Of a stretch of DNA of 64,000 bases, positions 41,207-48,828 are shown one piece after another. The notes under the pieces were generated by a model. It was not told where the DNA came from. It did not search any database and was given only the letters and a program-made list of their open reading frames with translations. Within the stretch, counting starts at the first letter, position 1. Every line of letters starts with the position of its first letter. The stretch comes from Rhizomicrobium sp. GTDB taxonomy: Bacteria > Pseudomonadota > Alphaproteobacteria > Micropepsales > Micropepsaceae. The DNA is taken from the NCBI GenBank assembly GCA_037200385.1, contig JBBCGL010000001.1:1550001-1614000 (forward strand), written 5' to 3'. The translations under genes and the position numbers were made by a program.

Positions 41207-41380
41207 ATGAACGGCGCCGGTAAGTCTCGGGAAATCAAAGACATTGCGTCCGGTGGCGCGGTGCAGCGCAAGCCGTGGTTGACGCCGCGCGTCGTGCACG
41301 GCACGGGGCTGGAGGATTCCGCCAACTCCTACCAGTTGCACCAGGACTCCAACCCACATGCTTCCAACGACGCGTCCTAA
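41207..41380 (+). CDS. Putative RiPP precursor peptide
   Basis: A 57-residue peptide from ATG 41207 with a GGGG-type ribosome binding site just upstream (an in-frame GTG at 41165 lacks one). Residues 22-29 read KPWLTPRV, close to the aromatic-xx-Pro-x-hydrophobic leader motif that lasso and related leaders present to PqqD-like proteins, followed by a GTG turn at 32-34. The rest, rich in Asn, Asp, Ser, His and Gln with one Tyr (Y42), ends in Ser57. No canonical lasso core (T at -2, then D/E at 7-9) is obvious, although D47 could close a 7-9-residue ring if cleavage falls after residues 38-40. It is immediately followed, in the same frame, by the asparagine-synthetase-like gene. Precursor status is inference. 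Confidence 0.6.
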   Translation: MNGAGKSREIKDIASGGAVQRKPWLTPRVVHGTGLEDSANSYQLHQDSNPHASNDAS

Positions 41381-41401
41381 GCCCTGAGCGCATTTGCCGG
41401 G

Positions 41402-43324
41402 TTGATCCGCTTCACCGGTCCGCCGGTGGGCGTGCGCGATGTCGAGCGTCTGGCGCGCGGCCTTCCCGCATTCGATGGATTGCGTGAGACCCAGTGGTCA
41501 TCGCCCCGCGCCGCCCTCGTCCATCGCCTCTTCGTCATCACGCCGGAGGACCGGCTTGAGCGCCAGCCGCTGAGTGGTCACGGCCGAGACAGCCGTTTCG
41601 TCTTCGCCGGCCGGCTCGACAACCGCGAGGAGATTGCCGCCGCGCTCGGCGTCGGCGCCGCGACATTGCGCGAAACCCCGGACGGCGCACTCTGCCTGAT
41701 GGCCTTCGAGCGCTTCGGGCCCGAAGCCGCCCCGCGCCTGGAAGGCGGCTTTGCGTTCGCCCTATGGAACGACACGCAACGGACTCTGCTGCTCGGACGC
41801 GACAAGATGGGCGGGCGGCCGCTCTTCTACCACTGCGGCGACGGCTTCCTCGCCTTCGCGACGAGCTTCAACGCGCTCTTCATGCTGCCGCAAATCCCGC
41901 GCGCGCTGGACGAGACCGTGCTCGGCGACATCCTCGCCCTCAACATGTTCGAGCAGAGCCGCACGATCTATCGCGGCGTGCTGCGCGTGCCCTCCGGCAG
42001 CCTCGCGCAGTGCGACGCGAACGGCATCCGCGTATCGTCCTATTGGACGCCGCGGCGCCGCGACCTGGGCCTGAAGCGGCATGCGGACTATGTCGAGGCC
42101 GCGCGCGAACACCTCGACCGCGCCGTGGCGCCGATGCTGCGCAGCGAGCGGCCCGTCGCGGTGCAATGCAGCGCGGGGCTCGACTCTCCGGCGGTGGCCG
42201 CAACGGCGGCGCGGCTGCTGGCGCCGCGGCATCTCACCGTCATCGCGCGCGTGCCGCCCGCGGCGCTGCGCCGGCCCGACAACGACCGGCAGTGTTTCGA
42301 CGAGGGCCCCGGGGTGCGCGCCCTGGCCGCGATGCACCCCAATATCGACCTGGTCGAGGCGGACGACGCCGATCTGCATGCGGTCGACCTCAATCCCGCG
42401 CTGCGTTTCGCGATCAACGGCATGCCGGTGTTCAACCCGCTCAACCATGGCTGGCTCTCCGCCACCATCGACCGGGCCGTGGCGGGCGGCCATCGCGTCC
42501 TGCTGGATGGGCTCTGGGGGAATTTCACCCTCACCTGGGGCGCCAACAGCAGCCTGCACTGGCACCTGCTGCACGGCGCGCCGCTCACCTTCCTGCGCGA
42601 GCTCCACGCCAATTGGCGGGTCAGCGGCCGGCCGTTCCACAAGGTCCTGCGCCACCGCCTGCTGCGGCGCCTGGAGCCCGAAGCGTTGCGCGCCTGGCGG
42701 CGGCGGCGGCGCGGCTTGGGCGTGGGGCTTGAGCATGGCGGCTTCGTCGCGCCCGACTTCCTCGCCGCGCACGACCTCAAGGCGCGGATCCGGGAGATCG
42801 GCGGCTGGCAGGAAGGGCGCACCGATGCCGATCCCTTCGCCGCGCGGGTCAAATGGCTGGTGCGCAGCAACGAGATCGGGCTGGACTGGACCGGCCAGGC
42901 ACCGGCCTTCATGGGACTCGAGAAACGCAGCCCACTGGGCGATCCGCGCCTGATCGAGTTCTGCCTCAACGTGCCCGAGGAGCATTATCTGCGCGGCGGC
43001 TGGCCACGCGCGCTGGCGCGCGATGCGCTGGCCGACCGCCTGCCGCCGCAGATCCTGCGCAACCAGAAGGCCGGCATCCAGACGCCCGAATGGTTCGCGC
43101 GCCTGAAGCTGCAGCGCGGCGCGATCGAGGCGGACATCGCGCGCATCGCCGCCTCGCCGCTGGCCTCGCGCCTGATCGATCTCAAGCGCCTGCGCGCCGC
43201 GATGGCCGACTGGCCGGAGGATGCGGACGCCGCAGAACCGCGCAAGGCCGAGCTCGCCGCCGGCCTGACGCGCGCGGTGCACATCGGACGCTTCGTCTGC
43301 TGGTTCGAAGGCGGCAACGCCTAG
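41402..43324 (+). CDS. Asparagine-synthetase-like (lasso-cyclase-type) enzyme without glutaminase Cys
   Basis: A 640-residue protein from TTG 41402, 21 nt and in the same frame after the peptide stop, so translation is probably coupled. The N-terminal ~190 residues keep the class II amidotransferase fold (FAGRLDNREEIAAALG, FGFALWN-type FAFALWNDTQR, LLLGRDKMGGRPLFY) but residue 2 is Ile, not the catalytic Cys, so glutamine hydrolysis is not expected. The synthetase half has the ATP-pyrophosphatase motif CSAGLDS (256-262). This is the profile of macrolactam-forming lasso cyclases, which adenylate a side-chain carboxylate. The stop codon is the IS target duplication. Confidence 0.85.
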   Translation: MIRFTGPPVGVRDVERLARGLPAFDGLRETQWSSPRAALVHRLFVITPEDRLERQPLSGHGRDSRFVFAGRLDNREEIAAALGVGAATLRETPDGALCLMAFERFGPEAAPRLEGGFAFALWNDTQRTLLLGRDKMGGRPLFYHCGDGFLAFATSFNALFMLPQIPRALDETVLGDILALNMFEQSRTIYRGVLRVPSGSLAQCDANGIRVSSYWTPRRRDLGLKRHADYVEAAREHLDRAVAPMLRSERPVAVQCSAGLDSPAVAATAARLLAPRHLTVIARVPPAALRRPDNDRQCFDEGPGVRALAAMHPNIDLVEADDADLHAVDLNPALRFAINGMPVFNPLNHGWLSATIDRAVAGGHRVLLDGLWGNFTLTWGANSSLHWHLLHGAPLTFLRELHANWRVSGRPFHKVLRHRLLRRLEPEALRAWRRRRRGLGVGLEHGGFVAPDFLAAHDLKARIREIGGWQEGRTDADPFAARVKWLVRSNEIGLDWTGQAPAFMGLEKRSPLGDPRLIEFCLNVPEEHYLRGGWPRALARDALADRLPPQILRNQKAGIQTPEWFARLKLQRGAIEADIARIAASPLASRLIDLKRLRAAMADWPEDADAAEPRKAELAAGLTRAVHIGRFVCWFEGGNA

Positions 43325-43635
43325 CAGGCTGTTGAAGAAGTCTTTTGCCGACGGGCGATGAAGGGGATGTCGTCGCCGTTTTGGAGGGAGATTTCGCCTT
43401 CGAGGGAGTCGTCGGTTTTGATCTCGGCCCATCCCTCGCCGGAAGCTTCGTCCATTTCGTCGTTTCCTGACCATTCGAACTCGATGGCATCGCTTGCGCA
43501 GGCGCCCTGGAAGGAACCGGTGAGGCAATCCAGGGCGAACTCGCCCCCATCCTTATCGAACAGGATGTAGGAGCCCGGCCCGGCCATGTCATATCCCGGC
43601 GTCTCGACGACGCGCCATTTGCCCTTCAGCGTCAT
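43321..43635 (-). CDS. IS passenger protein, unknown function
   Basis: A 104-residue acidic protein whose ATG (43633-43635) overlaps the transposase stop (ATGA). It starts MTLKGKWRVVETPGYDMAGP and is rich in Asp, Glu and Gly; no family is recognised by me beyond its repeated association with such transposases. The last six codons and the stop run through the IS terminal repeat and into the target duplication, so its C-terminus depends on the insertion site. Confidence 0.65.
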   Translation of the reverse strand: MTLKGKWRVVETPGYDMAGPGSYILFDKDGGEFALDCLTGSFQGACASDAIEFEWSGNDEMDEASGEGWAEIKTDDSLEGEISLQNGDDIPFIARRQKTSSTAC

Positions 43636-44817
43636 GCCGGCACCGCCAGGAGTTTGGGCAGGCGGATGAGGTTGTAGGCGGACAAGGCCATGACGAAGGT
43701 GGCATTGACACGCGCCAGCCCACGGACCTTGACCTTGGCCAAGCCGGCCGATGCCTTGATCCAACCGAACACCTCTTCGATGCGCTTGCGGCAGACTTGG
43801 CTCACGGCATAACCGCAATGGCGCAGCGTCCGGTTGTCGATGGCCGTCTTGCGCGGCTTGCCGGTCTTGCTCAAATGCCCATCGATGGCGACGTGCGGCG
43901 TGATCGCGCGCGCCCTAAGCGCCTCGACGAAGGCCTCCACGTCATAGGCCTTGTCGGCGCCTAGCGTGATCCGCCGTCGTCGCCGGGGACGATGGCGATC
44001 CACCAGCGTCAGCGCTTGGTCCCGTTCGGCCATGCCGTTGGCTTGGCTCGCCTGGCCTAAGACCGCCAGGCCGTGGCGGTTCTCCATCAGCGCATGCCCC
44101 ATGTAGCAGAGCTTGGCCGGCTGGCCATCGCCCTTCTTGTAGAGCTTGGCCTCAGGATCGGTCGTGCTCTCATGGGTCTCGTTGGAGCGTTTCTCCTTGT
44201 GGAAGCTGCGCTCGGCGTTGCGGCCCGGACCATCCTGGTCGTTGTCGGCGCCGTCCTTCCTGCGGAAGCTCTTGAGCGAAGCCCACGCCTCGATCAGCGT
44301 CCCATCCACCGAGAAGTGCTCGCTCGACAGAAGCCGCTTCACTCGAGGCTGAGCCAGGATCGCGTTCAGGAACTTGGCCGCGATGTCACCTTGAAGCAGC
44401 CGATCCCGGTTCTTCGAGAACACCGAGTGGTCCCATGCCGGATCATCCACCCCAAGCCCGACGAACCAGCGGAACAGAAGGTCAAACTCTATCCGTTCCA
44501 TCAGCAGCCGCTCCGAGCGCACACCGTAGAACGCCTGCAACAGCGTCGCCCGCAACAGCTTCTCCGGCGCGATCGAGGGACGGCCAAAGTCCGTGTAGAG
44601 CTCGTCGAAGTCCTTCGACAGATCCATCAACGCCGCGTTCGCAATTTCCCGGATCACCCGCAGAGGATGGTCATGGCGAACCCGGGACTCCAAATCCACG
44701 TAACTGAACAGCGCCCCGGACCGCTCGTCGCTTCCACGCATCGTCCATCCCTCGGCCGACCCGCCCAAAGGGAATCACGATCCCAAACGCGCCGCCAGAG
44801 ACTTCTTCAACAGCCTG
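43325..44817 (-). mobile_element. IS5-family insertion sequence with passenger gene
   Basis: A 1493-bp element bounded by perfect inverted repeats starting CAGGCTGTTGAAGAAGTCT (43325-43343 and 44799-44817). CTAG flanks both ends (43321-43324 and 44818-44821), a 4-bp duplication fitting the YTAR target of the IS5 subgroup. It carries a transposase and a small overlapping gene. Intact ends and frame suggest a recent, potentially active copy. The pre-insertion site would read directly from the end of the asparagine-synthetase-like gene into the REP-like palindromes. Confidence 0.92.
43632..44741 (-). CDS. IS5-family transposase
   Basis: A 369-residue DDE transposase starting at ATG 44741 with a GAGGGA ribosome binding site. 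The N-terminal DUF772-like part (DFDELYTDFGRPSIAPEKLL, LLMERIEFDLLFRWFVGL) precedes the catalytic core: FSVDGTLIEAWAS (first Asp), TLGADKAYD (second Asp) and RKRIEEVFGWIKASAGL (Glu). The frame is intact. It lies between perfect inverted repeats with the passenger gene overlapping its stop codon. Confidence 0.93.
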   Translation of the reverse strand: MRGSDERSGALFSYVDLESRVRHDHPLRVIREIANAALMDLSKDFDELYTDFGRPSIAPEKLLRATLLQAFYGVRSERLLMERIEFDLLFRWFVGLGVDDPAWDHSVFSKNRDRLLQGDIAAKFLNAILAQPRVKRLLSSEHFSVDGTLIEAWASLKSFRRKDGADNDQDGPGRNAERSFHKEKRSNETHESTTDPEAKLYKKGDGQPAKLCYMGHALMENRHGLAVLGQASQANGMAERDQALTLVDRHRPRRRRRITLGADKAYDVEAFVEALRARAITPHVAIDGHLSKTGKPRKTAIDNRTLRHCGYAVSQVCRKRIEEVFGWIKASAGLAKVKVRGLARVNATFVMALSAYNLIRLPKLLAVPA

Positions 44818-44822
44818 CTAGA

Positions 44823-44866
44823 GCAATTCCGGGAAAAGCGCGAAGCGGTTTTCCGCCCGGAATTGC
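44823..44866. repeat. REP-like palindrome next to the IS
   Basis: Arms GCAATTCCGGG and CCCGGAATTGC (perfect, 11 bp) with an inner GAAAA/TTTTC stem. The GAAAAG...GAAGCGGTTTTC core is a typical dispersed alphaproteobacterial repeat. Before the IS inserted, it began 2 bp after the stop of the asparagine-synthetase-like gene. Confidence 0.7.
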
Positions 44867-44883
44867 GACCAGCCAATACCTTG

Positions 44884-44920
44884 GAGCGGATCACCGATTC
44901 CGTGAAACGGTGATCCGCTC
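44884..44920. repeat. REP-like palindrome overlapping the Stf0 gene end
   Basis: Arms GAGCGGATCACCG and CGGTGATCCGCTC, perfect over 13 bp with an 11-nt loop. Its last base is the first base of the Stf0 sulfotransferase stop codon (read leftward), so the element may have defined or shortened the end of that gene. Confidence 0.7.
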
Positions 44921-45741
44921 TAAGGGACGCCGCGGGCGTGGAAATCGCGCAGGAAGCGTTCGGTGAGCGCGGCAATTGCCGCGTCATCGCCCTGCTTGTG
45001 GAGGCGCGGCGGGACGACGGGCGCGTCCGCACGCCCGAGGGCATCGAGCAGGCGGCGGATGGCGGCTTGGTAGTCCTGTTCCATATCCTCGTAGACGATC
45101 TCGTGCGGCACGAGGGCGTTGGCGGCGAAGAAATTCCGCCAATGGGCGTTGCTGCGCAGGATGCGGCGGTGCAGACCGAGGATCGCGTCGAAATCGTAAG
45201 GCGGCGGCGGCGCGTCGCGCGCCGAGAGCCGCCGCCAGCCGCCGGTCCGCCAGGCCGCGTAGTTCGAGATCGCCTGCCGCACCGTGTCGCGGCGGTGCAG
45301 GAAGAGGAATTCCGCATGCGGCAGACGCGGCGCGATGTGTGCGAAGAGACCGCGATAGAAATCCGCCGGCGTGGCGGCGGGACGCATGCGGTCTTCATCC
45401 GCGACGTTGTCGGGCGCGATCTCTTCCGCCAGGGCGACGAGATCGCGCCAGAACAGCTTGATCGACAAGACGCCGGACGGATCGGTGCGGCGGCGCCACA
45501 GATTCGCGACATAGCCGTCGAGCTCCGAGGCCTGCCAGCGCGCCTGGAACGCGGGACGAAACCCCTCGTGGAAATACTCGAGCGGACAGCCGAGGCCGCG
45601 CGCGAAGGTGAGGGCCTCGCCGAGCAGCGTGCTGCCGGAGCGCTGCTGGGTGCAGAGGACGAGACAGCGGCGCGGTGGGCCCGTCCAATCCGGATAATCG
45701 GCCGACGCCAGCGTGAGATCGTAGACCTCAGCCCGCGCCAC
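44920..45741 (-). CDS. Stf0-family sulfotransferase
   Basis: A 273-residue PAPS-dependent enzyme. CLVLCTQQRSGSTLLGEAL (phosphosulfate loop, residues 26-44) followed by GCPLEYFHEG is the signature of the Stf0 (trehalose 2-sulfotransferase) family; FLFLHRRDTVRQAISNY is the 3'-phosphate site. Its start overlaps the upstream sulfotransferase gene by 14 bp, so the two are co-translated. The substrate could be a sugar or another hydroxyl compound; family membership alone does not fix it. Confidence 0.87.
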   Translation of the reverse strand: MARAEVYDLTLASADYPDWTGPPRRCLVLCTQQRSGSTLLGEALTFARGLGCPLEYFHEGFRPAFQARWQASELDGYVANLWRRRTDPSGVLSIKLFWRDLVALAEEIAPDNVADEDRMRPAATPADFYRGLFAHIAPRLPHAEFLFLHRRDTVRQAISNYAAWRTGGWRRLSARDAPPPPYDFDAILGLHRRILRSNAHWRNFFAANALVPHEIVYEDMEQDYQAAIRRLLDALGRADAPVVPPRLHKQGDDAAIAALTERFLRDFHARGVP

Positions 45742-46927
45742 GGAGCCGCTCCAGCTCGCGATAGACCGGCATCATATGCGCCTGGGCATGGGCGCGCAGC
45801 GCGGCGTCGATCACTTCCGCCTTGGCCGCCTCCCGCGTCTCGAACGGTATGCCCGGCGTTTTCGCGTGGAACCGCGTCAGCACGCTCATCGCGGCGCGGA
45901 CCTCGTCGCCGACCGTCACCCCGAAATGCGGCAGGATTTTCGTGAACACCGCATCCGGCAGCTCGCGATAATTCACCAGCAGCCCGCCACCCGCCTTGAA
46001 CGGCTCCAGCACCGCCGTGCAGGTCGCCGCCAGCAGCTTGGCGCAATAGATCGTCGAGTCCTCCGCATCCTCGTCGCGGAGGCCATAGACCGCGGGCGGC
46101 ATGAATTCGGGCAGCGTCTGCATCCCGCGCTCCAGCACCTGCGAGGCCAGCACCTCGACCGGCTCGCGATAGATGAAGACCCAGGGCACATCCGGAAACG
46201 CCTTGGTCAGCAGCGGCAGCGCCATGCTGTGCCAGCTGTCCGTCTTGAAGATCACCCGCTCCTGCCCCGGCACGCGCTTCTGCCCCAGCACGCCCGCCAT
46301 GGCGCGCAGCAGCGCGATATGCACATCCTCGCTGAGCCCCTGCACCATGCGGTCGAGCTGCAGTACGGAGTCGAACGGCGCCGCTTCCGACAGCACCAGG
46401 TTGCGCGGCTCGGCCGCCAGCATCTGCGACACCAGCGTCGAGCCGCAGCGCGACATGTGGAAGATGAAGGCCGCCGGCGTCAGCACCGGCAGCTGCGCCG
46501 TCAATCCCGGCAGATTGCCCAGCAGCGTGCGCGTCGGCATCATCCGCGACAACGGCCGTCCCAGTGCATAGCGGATCGAGGCTTCATAGAACGGGTCGTC
46601 GAACGGCCTTGCCCCGAACCAGGCCCAGTCGACGCAGACCTGACCGTACATCGGAGCGACGGAGACCGGCAGCCAGCCCGGCGGCGGCACGTCCAGCGTC
46701 GGCGGCCCGCCTGTGTAGCGTTCCATCCCCACCGGCGCCGGGCGCAGCGCGTCGCGCAGCGCTTCGGTGCTCAGCGAGAAGCCGAGCGCCTGTGCCCGCG
46801 GCACCGCGACGGGCAGGAACGATGTGAGCTCCTCGAAACCGGCGAATTCCGCCTGCAGCGCGGGATCGGCGCGCACCGCCGCGAAAAATGCCTGGACCGC
46901 GTCCGCCTCTGTGCCTGCTTCGCTCAT
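45728..46927 (-). CDS. Sulfotransferase with N-terminal Nif11-like domain
   Basis: A 399-residue protein from ATG 46925-46927. Residues ~8-62 (AVQAFFAAVRADPALQAEF ... ALGFSLSTEALRDAL) have the two-helix layout of Nif11-type leader domains, seen at the N-terminus of certain RiPP precursors and here fused to an enzyme. The sulfotransferase part has its phosphosulfate loop FIFHMSRCGSTLVSQML (residues 154-170) and a 3'-phosphate segment WVFIYREPVEVLASQVL. It is divergent from the beta-hydroxylase gene (44 bp) and overlaps the Stf0 gene. The Nif11 assignment is by eye. Confidence 0.8.
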   Translation of the reverse strand: MSEAGTEADAVQAFFAAVRADPALQAEFAGFEELTSFLPVAVPRAQALGFSLSTEALRDALRPAPVGMERYTGGPPTLDVPPPGWLPVSVAPMYGQVCVDWAWFGARPFDDPFYEASIRYALGRPLSRMMPTRTLLGNLPGLTAQLPVLTPAAFIFHMSRCGSTLVSQMLAAEPRNLVLSEAAPFDSVLQLDRMVQGLSEDVHIALLRAMAGVLGQKRVPGQERVIFKTDSWHSMALPLLTKAFPDVPWVFIYREPVEVLASQVLERGMQTLPEFMPPAVYGLRDEDAEDSTIYCAKLLAATCTAVLEPFKAGGGLLVNYRELPDAVFTKILPHFGVTVGDEVRAAMSVLTRFHAKTPGIPFETREAAKAEVIDAALRAHAQAHMMPVYRELERLRGAG

Positions 46928-46971
46928 GCCGTCCGCTTGTCCGCCGCCCGGCGCCACAATATCGTGGCGCG

Positions 46972-47571
46972 ATGAGTTTACCAGACCGCCTGCGCCTGCC
47001 TTTCGCGTTCGACGCGCAGGCGCTCGAGCGCGACCTGGCGGGCCTTGCCGGCGACGAATGGATCGCGCATTTCGTCCAGCAGAACTATGACGGCGACTGG
47101 AGCGTGCTGCCCCTGCGCGGCACCAAGGGCGCGAGCCATCCGGTGATGCAGATCTATTCCGACCCCAACGCGACCGAATTCGAGGACACCGCCTTCCTCG
47201 CCCGCTGTCCCTACTTCCAAGACGTGCTGTCGCGCTTCCGCTGCGAACTTTTATCCGTGCGCCTGATGCGCCTGACGCCCGGCTCCACGATCAAGGAGCA
47301 TCGCGACCTCGATCTCGACGCCGACAGCGGCACGGTCCGCATCCATATTCCCGTGACGACCAATCCCGGCGTGGTGTTCGAGCTCAACCGCCGCCGCGTG
47401 CTGCTCGAGCCCGGCAGCGCCTGGTATCTGCGGCTCTCCGATCCCCATCGCGTCGCGAACACCGGCGCCACCGACCGCGTGCATCTGGTGATCGACGCGG
47501 CAGTGAACGGCTGGCTGCACGACCTGCTCGCGCGCGCCTCTCAGGATTCGGCGGCCGCGGCCGGCGCATAG
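46972..47571 (+). CDS. Aspartyl/asparaginyl beta-hydroxylase family protein
   Basis: A 199-residue AspH-type Fe(II)/2-oxoglutarate oxygenase from ATG 46972. LMRLTPGSTIKEHRDLDLD holds the first metal His (H110), IHIPVTTNPGVVFELN the core strands, and LSDPHRVANTG the second His (H159); R169 in TDRVHLVID suits 2-oxoglutarate binding. Members hydroxylate Asp or Asn in peptides, or free amino-acid-like substrates. It is divergent from the Nif11-sulfotransferase gene and its 3' end overlaps the MFS gene by 31 bp. Asn/Asp-rich local peptide makes it a candidate tailoring enzyme (inference). Confidence 0.85.
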   Translation: MSLPDRLRLPFAFDAQALERDLAGLAGDEWIAHFVQQNYDGDWSVLPLRGTKGASHPVMQIYSDPNATEFEDTAFLARCPYFQDVLSRFRCELLSVRLMRLTPGSTIKEHRDLDLDADSGTVRIHIPVTTNPGVVFELNRRRVLLEPGSAWYLRLSDPHRVANTGATDRVHLVIDAAVNGWLHDLLARASQDSAAAAGA

Positions 47572-48827
47572 CGCGGCACCAGCAGGTGCACCGCCGCCAG
47601 CGCCACGAGATAGGCGCAGGACGCGACCACGAAGATCGGCGTGTAGCTGCCCAGGGTCTGCAGCACCCAGCCGGAATATTTCGCCATCAGGGCGCCGCCC
47701 AGGGCGCCCGACGCGCCGCCCAGCCCGACCACCGAACTGGCGGCCCAGCGCGGGAAAAGGTCCGAGGGCAGCGCATAGAGGTTTGCCGAGAAGCCCTGAT
47801 GCCCGGCGCAGGCGACACCGATCAGCGCCACCGCGATCCAGATATTCGCCGCCTGCACCGCGAACGCCACCGGCACGACGGCCAGGGCACAGACGAGCAT
47901 CGCGACCTTGCGCGAGACATTGAGGTCGAAGCCGCGGCCGAGCAGCGTCGACGAGCCCCAGCCGCCCGCGATGGAGCCGAGATCGGCCAGCACATAGATC
48001 GCCACCAGCGGCGGGCCGTAATTCTTGAGGTCCAGGTGGTACTGCTTGCCGAAGAAATCCGGTAGCCAGAACAGGAAGGTCCACCAGATCGGATCGATCA
48101 GGAAGCGGCCCGCCATATAGGCCCAGGTCTGGCGCCGGGCGAAGAGCTGCCGCCAGGGGATCGTCGCATGCGTCTCCGGCGCGCGGTCGGATTCGATATA
48201 GGCGAGCTCCGTCGCCGAGACGCCGCGATGATCGCGCGGGCTGCGGTAGAACCACAGCCACACCGCCAGCCAGACGACGGTGAGCAATCCCGTCAGCACG
48301 AAGGCCATGCGCCAGCCGAAGGCGAGGGTCACGAACGGCACGATCAGCGGCGCCAGGATCGCGCCGATGTTGGAGCCTGCGTTGAACAGGCCGATCGCCA
48401 GGGTGCGCTCGCGGGTGGGAAACCACTCGGCCACCGCCGCCAGTGAGGCGGGAAAGGCGCCGGATTCGCCCAGCGCCAGCGGGATGCGCATCAGCGCGAA
48501 GCCGCGCGTGGTGGTGACCAGCGCATGGCCGATATGGCCGATGGTCCACAGCGTGACGGCAAGCGCATAGCCGAAGCGCGCCCCGATCCTGTCGACGATC
48601 CGCCCGAACGCGATATAGCCGGCGCCATAGGCGATCTGGAACCAGAACACCACGTCGCCATAGCCCTGCTCTTCCCAGCCGTATTTCTGCTGCAGCGTGG
48701 GCTTGAGCACGCTGAGGACCTGGCGGTCGATATAGCTGAGCGCGACGGCGGCGAAGAGCAGCGCGCAGACGATCCAGCGCGTCGCGCCCAGCGGGGCCGG
48801 CGCGGGGCTTTCCGCCGCGGCGCTCAC
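47541..48827 (-). CDS. MFS transporter, hexuronate (ExuT)-like, copy 1
   Basis: A 428-residue, 12-helix anion:cation symporter family member. LSYIDRQVLSVLKPTLQ, the GALGESGAFPASLAAVAEWFP-type segment and FWLPDFFGKQYHLDLK are typical of hexuronate/aldonate transporters such as ExuT. It starts 1 bp after the GH3 gene, so the two form a unit. In this locus it probably imports glucuronate or an acidic xylo-oligosaccharide fragment released by the alpha-glucuronidases. Confidence 0.87.
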   Translation of the reverse strand: MSAAAESPAPAPLGATRWIVCALLFAAVALSYIDRQVLSVLKPTLQQKYGWEEQGYGDVVFWFQIAYGAGYIAFGRIVDRIGARFGYALAVTLWTIGHIGHALVTTTRGFALMRIPLALGESGAFPASLAAVAEWFPTRERTLAIGLFNAGSNIGAILAPLIVPFVTLAFGWRMAFVLTGLLTVVWLAVWLWFYRSPRDHRGVSATELAYIESDRAPETHATIPWRQLFARRQTWAYMAGRFLIDPIWWTFLFWLPDFFGKQYHLDLKNYGPPLVAIYVLADLGSIAGGWGSSTLLGRGFDLNVSRKVAMLVCALAVVPVAFAVQAANIWIAVALIGVACAGHQGFSANLYALPSDLFPRWAASSVVGLGGASGALGGALMAKYSGWVLQTLGSYTPIFVVASCAYLVALAAVHLLVPRYAPAAAAES

Positions 48828-48828
48828 G

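Noticed and set aside
41207-41380. Canonical lasso peptide precursor
   Set aside because: No Thr at -2 combined with Asp/Glu at ring position 7-9 and no B2 protease in the window; kept only as a generic RiPP precursor candidate.
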